This document shows positions 53,047 to 54,642 of a stretch of DNA of 54,642 nucleotides, piece by piece. Source of the DNA: Catenaria anguillulae PL171 (Eukaryota; Blastocladiomycota; Blastocladiomycetes; Blastocladiales; Catenariaceae); assembly GCA_002102555.1 (NCBI GenBank), contig MCFL01000162.1, positions 1-54,642 of the forward strand, written 5' to 3'. Position numbers and translations under genes: made by a program. The first letter of the stretch is position 1, and each line of letters begins with the position of its first letter. The notes below the pieces were generated by a model. That model did no database searches. It was not told where the DNA came from and was given only the letters and a program-made list of their open reading frames with translations.

Positions 53047-54642
53047 TCACCTCCCCCCTTACGGGCGGCGGCTGCGAGGGATCCGGGAAAAACTTCTGGG
53101 CTTGGGCTTGGCTGGGTACCGGGCATGGAAGTTTTGGACAAGGTCTTGGCAGTTCTTGAGGTTGGCGGCAGGCTCCCACGAGTTTTCACCCTCAGAGTAG
53201 CCACGCCAACGGACAAGGTACTGGACCGAACGACCACGGCGACGGGAATCCAACACAGCCTCGACCTCGTACTCGGTATCACCCTCAACCTCGACCGGCA
53301 GTGGTGGCGGGACGACTCGACCTGGAATTCGGGACTCATACACAGGTTCGAGAAGAGAGACATGGAACACGGGATGGATGTGCAAGTTGGGCGGCAACAC
53401 AAGCTCATAGGCAACAGGGTTGACTTGACGTTTGATCTTGAAGGGACCAATGCGCTTGTAGTCAAGTTTATTGCATGGCCGAGTGGTCTTGATGTGCGCA
53501 CGCAGGAGCCAAACACGGTCACCAGCCTGGAGTGTCGGTGCAGGTCGTCGATGTCGGTCGGCATTGGCCTTGTACTGGTCTTGAGCAGCATGAAGGTTGG
53601 CAGCAAGGGCACGGTGGGCATCTTGGATTGCAGCGACACGGTCTTCGGCTGCGGGAGTGGTCGAGGGCGAGGGTTGAGCAAACGAGAACTGAGGATGGAA
53701 GCCATAGTTGGCAAAGAAGGGCGAGGCATCCGTGGACTCCTGGGTCGCGTTGTTGTACGCAAACTCGGCCAAGGGCAAGAGGTCGACCCAATTGGACTGA
53801 TCGTACGATGCATAACACCGCAGATACTGCTCAAGGATCTGGTTGACCCGCTCGGTCTGCCCATTGGACTCGGGATGGTGGCCAGACGACAAATTCGTGG
53901 TGGAACCAAGCAGATGCAGCAAACGGCGCCAAAACCGAGACACGAATTGAGGGCCACGGTCCGAGATCGTGGAGCTGGGCAGGCCATGAAGTCGAATTAC
54001 GTTACCAAGCAAGAGGTCCGCGCACTGCTCTGCTGAAAGCGACTTGGTGGTTGGGACAAAGTGGGCCATCTTGGTGAACCGATCAACCACGACAAGAACC
54101 GAGTCAAACCCTTTGACCGGGGGCAGGTCTGTGATGAAGTCGAGTGAGATTGAGTCCCACGGGCGGTCGGGAACAGGGAGTGGCATGAGGAGGCCGTGGG
54201 GTTGTTGCCGGGACGACTTGGACCGGCTGCACACATCGCATGACTTGACGAAATCGACCACGTCGCGTTTCATGCCGCGCCAATGGAAATCACGAGCAAG
54301 GAGCCGGTAGGTTTTGGAAATGCCAAAATGACCGGCCAATGGGTTGTCGTGGTACTCTTGAAGCAGGCGGACGCGTTCTTGGGGGACGGGGATGGTAGGG
54401 TATTGTCGAGGTCAAGGTCAGGGTCAGGCAAGGGCGCTGGGCTCGAGGACGTGGCGATAGCTGCAGCAAGGATTTGGCCTGGACGGATCAAGGGCATGGC
54501 CGTCGGTTGCGAATCACCATGCTTGGGCGCGAGCTCGCGACGACGGGAAAGCGCATCGGGCTTGCCTTGGAGGCGGCCAGGGCGGTACTTGATCGCAAAG
54601 TCAAAATCGGCAAGGAACAGGGACCAACGAGCTTGGCGGCGG
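52745..54642 (-). mobile_element. Ty3/gypsy chromovirus (LTR retrotransposon), 3' part; runs off the window
   Basis: Read on the minus strand from the right edge: the end of an RNase H region (about 54540-54642), a connecting stretch, the integrase (zinc-finger region, catalytic core and C-terminal part, about 53330-54340), a chromodomain at the integrase end (about 53160-53270), a polypurine tract (about 53050-53060) and one LTR (52745-53046). The chromodomain places it among chromoviruses of the Ty3/gypsy (Metaviridae) group. The integrase-chromodomain part in view reads as a whole, so the insertion may be fairly young. The other LTR, gag and most of pol are outside the window, so its age and state cannot be judged. 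Confidence 0.9.

Noticed and set aside
53032-54036. Plus-strand open frame across the Ty3 integrase region
   Set aside because: Shadow of the integrase-chromodomain frame on the other strand.
1-54642. CRISPR arrays, phage attachment sites, bacterial-style operons
   Set aside because: Not expected in a eukaryotic nuclear window, and no regularly spaced direct repeats were seen.
1-54642. tRNA genes
   Set aside because: No cloverleaf with intact A and B boxes was found by eye; a tRNA scan would be decisive, and a hit would overturn this.

Overview
The window looks like nuclear DNA of a fungus, probably an early-diverging (chytrid-grade) lineage. Evidence: compact protein genes with mostly 70-100 nt spliceosomal introns (donors GTTTGT and GTATGT, CTRAC-like branch sites); a DUF4470 protein of the type known mainly from fungi; a Mrc1-type replication checkpoint protein; an Alp11/TBCB tubulin chaperone; a proteinase-K-like secreted protease; and a chromodomain Ty3 element. 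The lineage call is inference. Fungus or close relative is fairly safe; the phylum is not.

Layout. 1-6.2 kb is a graveyard of non-LTR retrotransposon (LINE) pieces: four related 3' ends, two of them head to head, and two reverse-transcriptase fragments. 6.9-9.0 kb holds an unrecognised multi-exon gene or relic. 9.4-11.8 kb carries a nucleotide-sugar transporter fused to a luminal glycosyltransferase-like domain. 12.27-20.25 kb is a large inverted duplication (arms about 3.19 kb, spacer 1.6 kb). Each arm holds a divergently transcribed copy of a three-domain enzyme: nucleotidyltransferase, HAD phosphatase and APH/choline-kinase-like kinase. 20.7-28.3 kb is a housekeeping block: COQ5 (-), CBF5/dyskerin (+), TBCB (-), MRC1 (+). 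29.7-31.2 kb is another unrecognised relic. 31.5-48.5 kb carries hexokinase, a DUF4470 protein, a multi-pass membrane protein, the SLX1 nuclease, elongation factor 2, a mitochondrial PDK/BCKDK-type kinase and an ADCK1/UbiB-type kinase. 48.8-50.0 kb is a small hAT-like DNA transposon with 29-bp terminal inverted repeats. A subtilase follows, and a Ty3/gypsy chromovirus runs off the right edge.

How the genes relate. The transporter fusion and the duplicated three-domain enzyme suggest a local investment in Golgi or surface glycan (or phospho-glycan) synthesis; this is inference from domains and proximity. COQ5 and the UbiB-family kinase both concern mitochondrial quinone or lipid metabolism but lie 25 kb apart. 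Most other genes are unlinked housekeeping functions in divergent or convergent pairs.

Caution. Several well-conserved genes (TBCB, MRC1, the ADCK gene, the DUF4470 gene, SLX1 and both copies of the three-domain enzyme) change reading frame where I can find no legal intron. The other housekeeping genes splice cleanly. Either the assembly carries single-base indels or some of these genes are decaying. Exon coordinates are given where donor, acceptor and phase were checked by hand.
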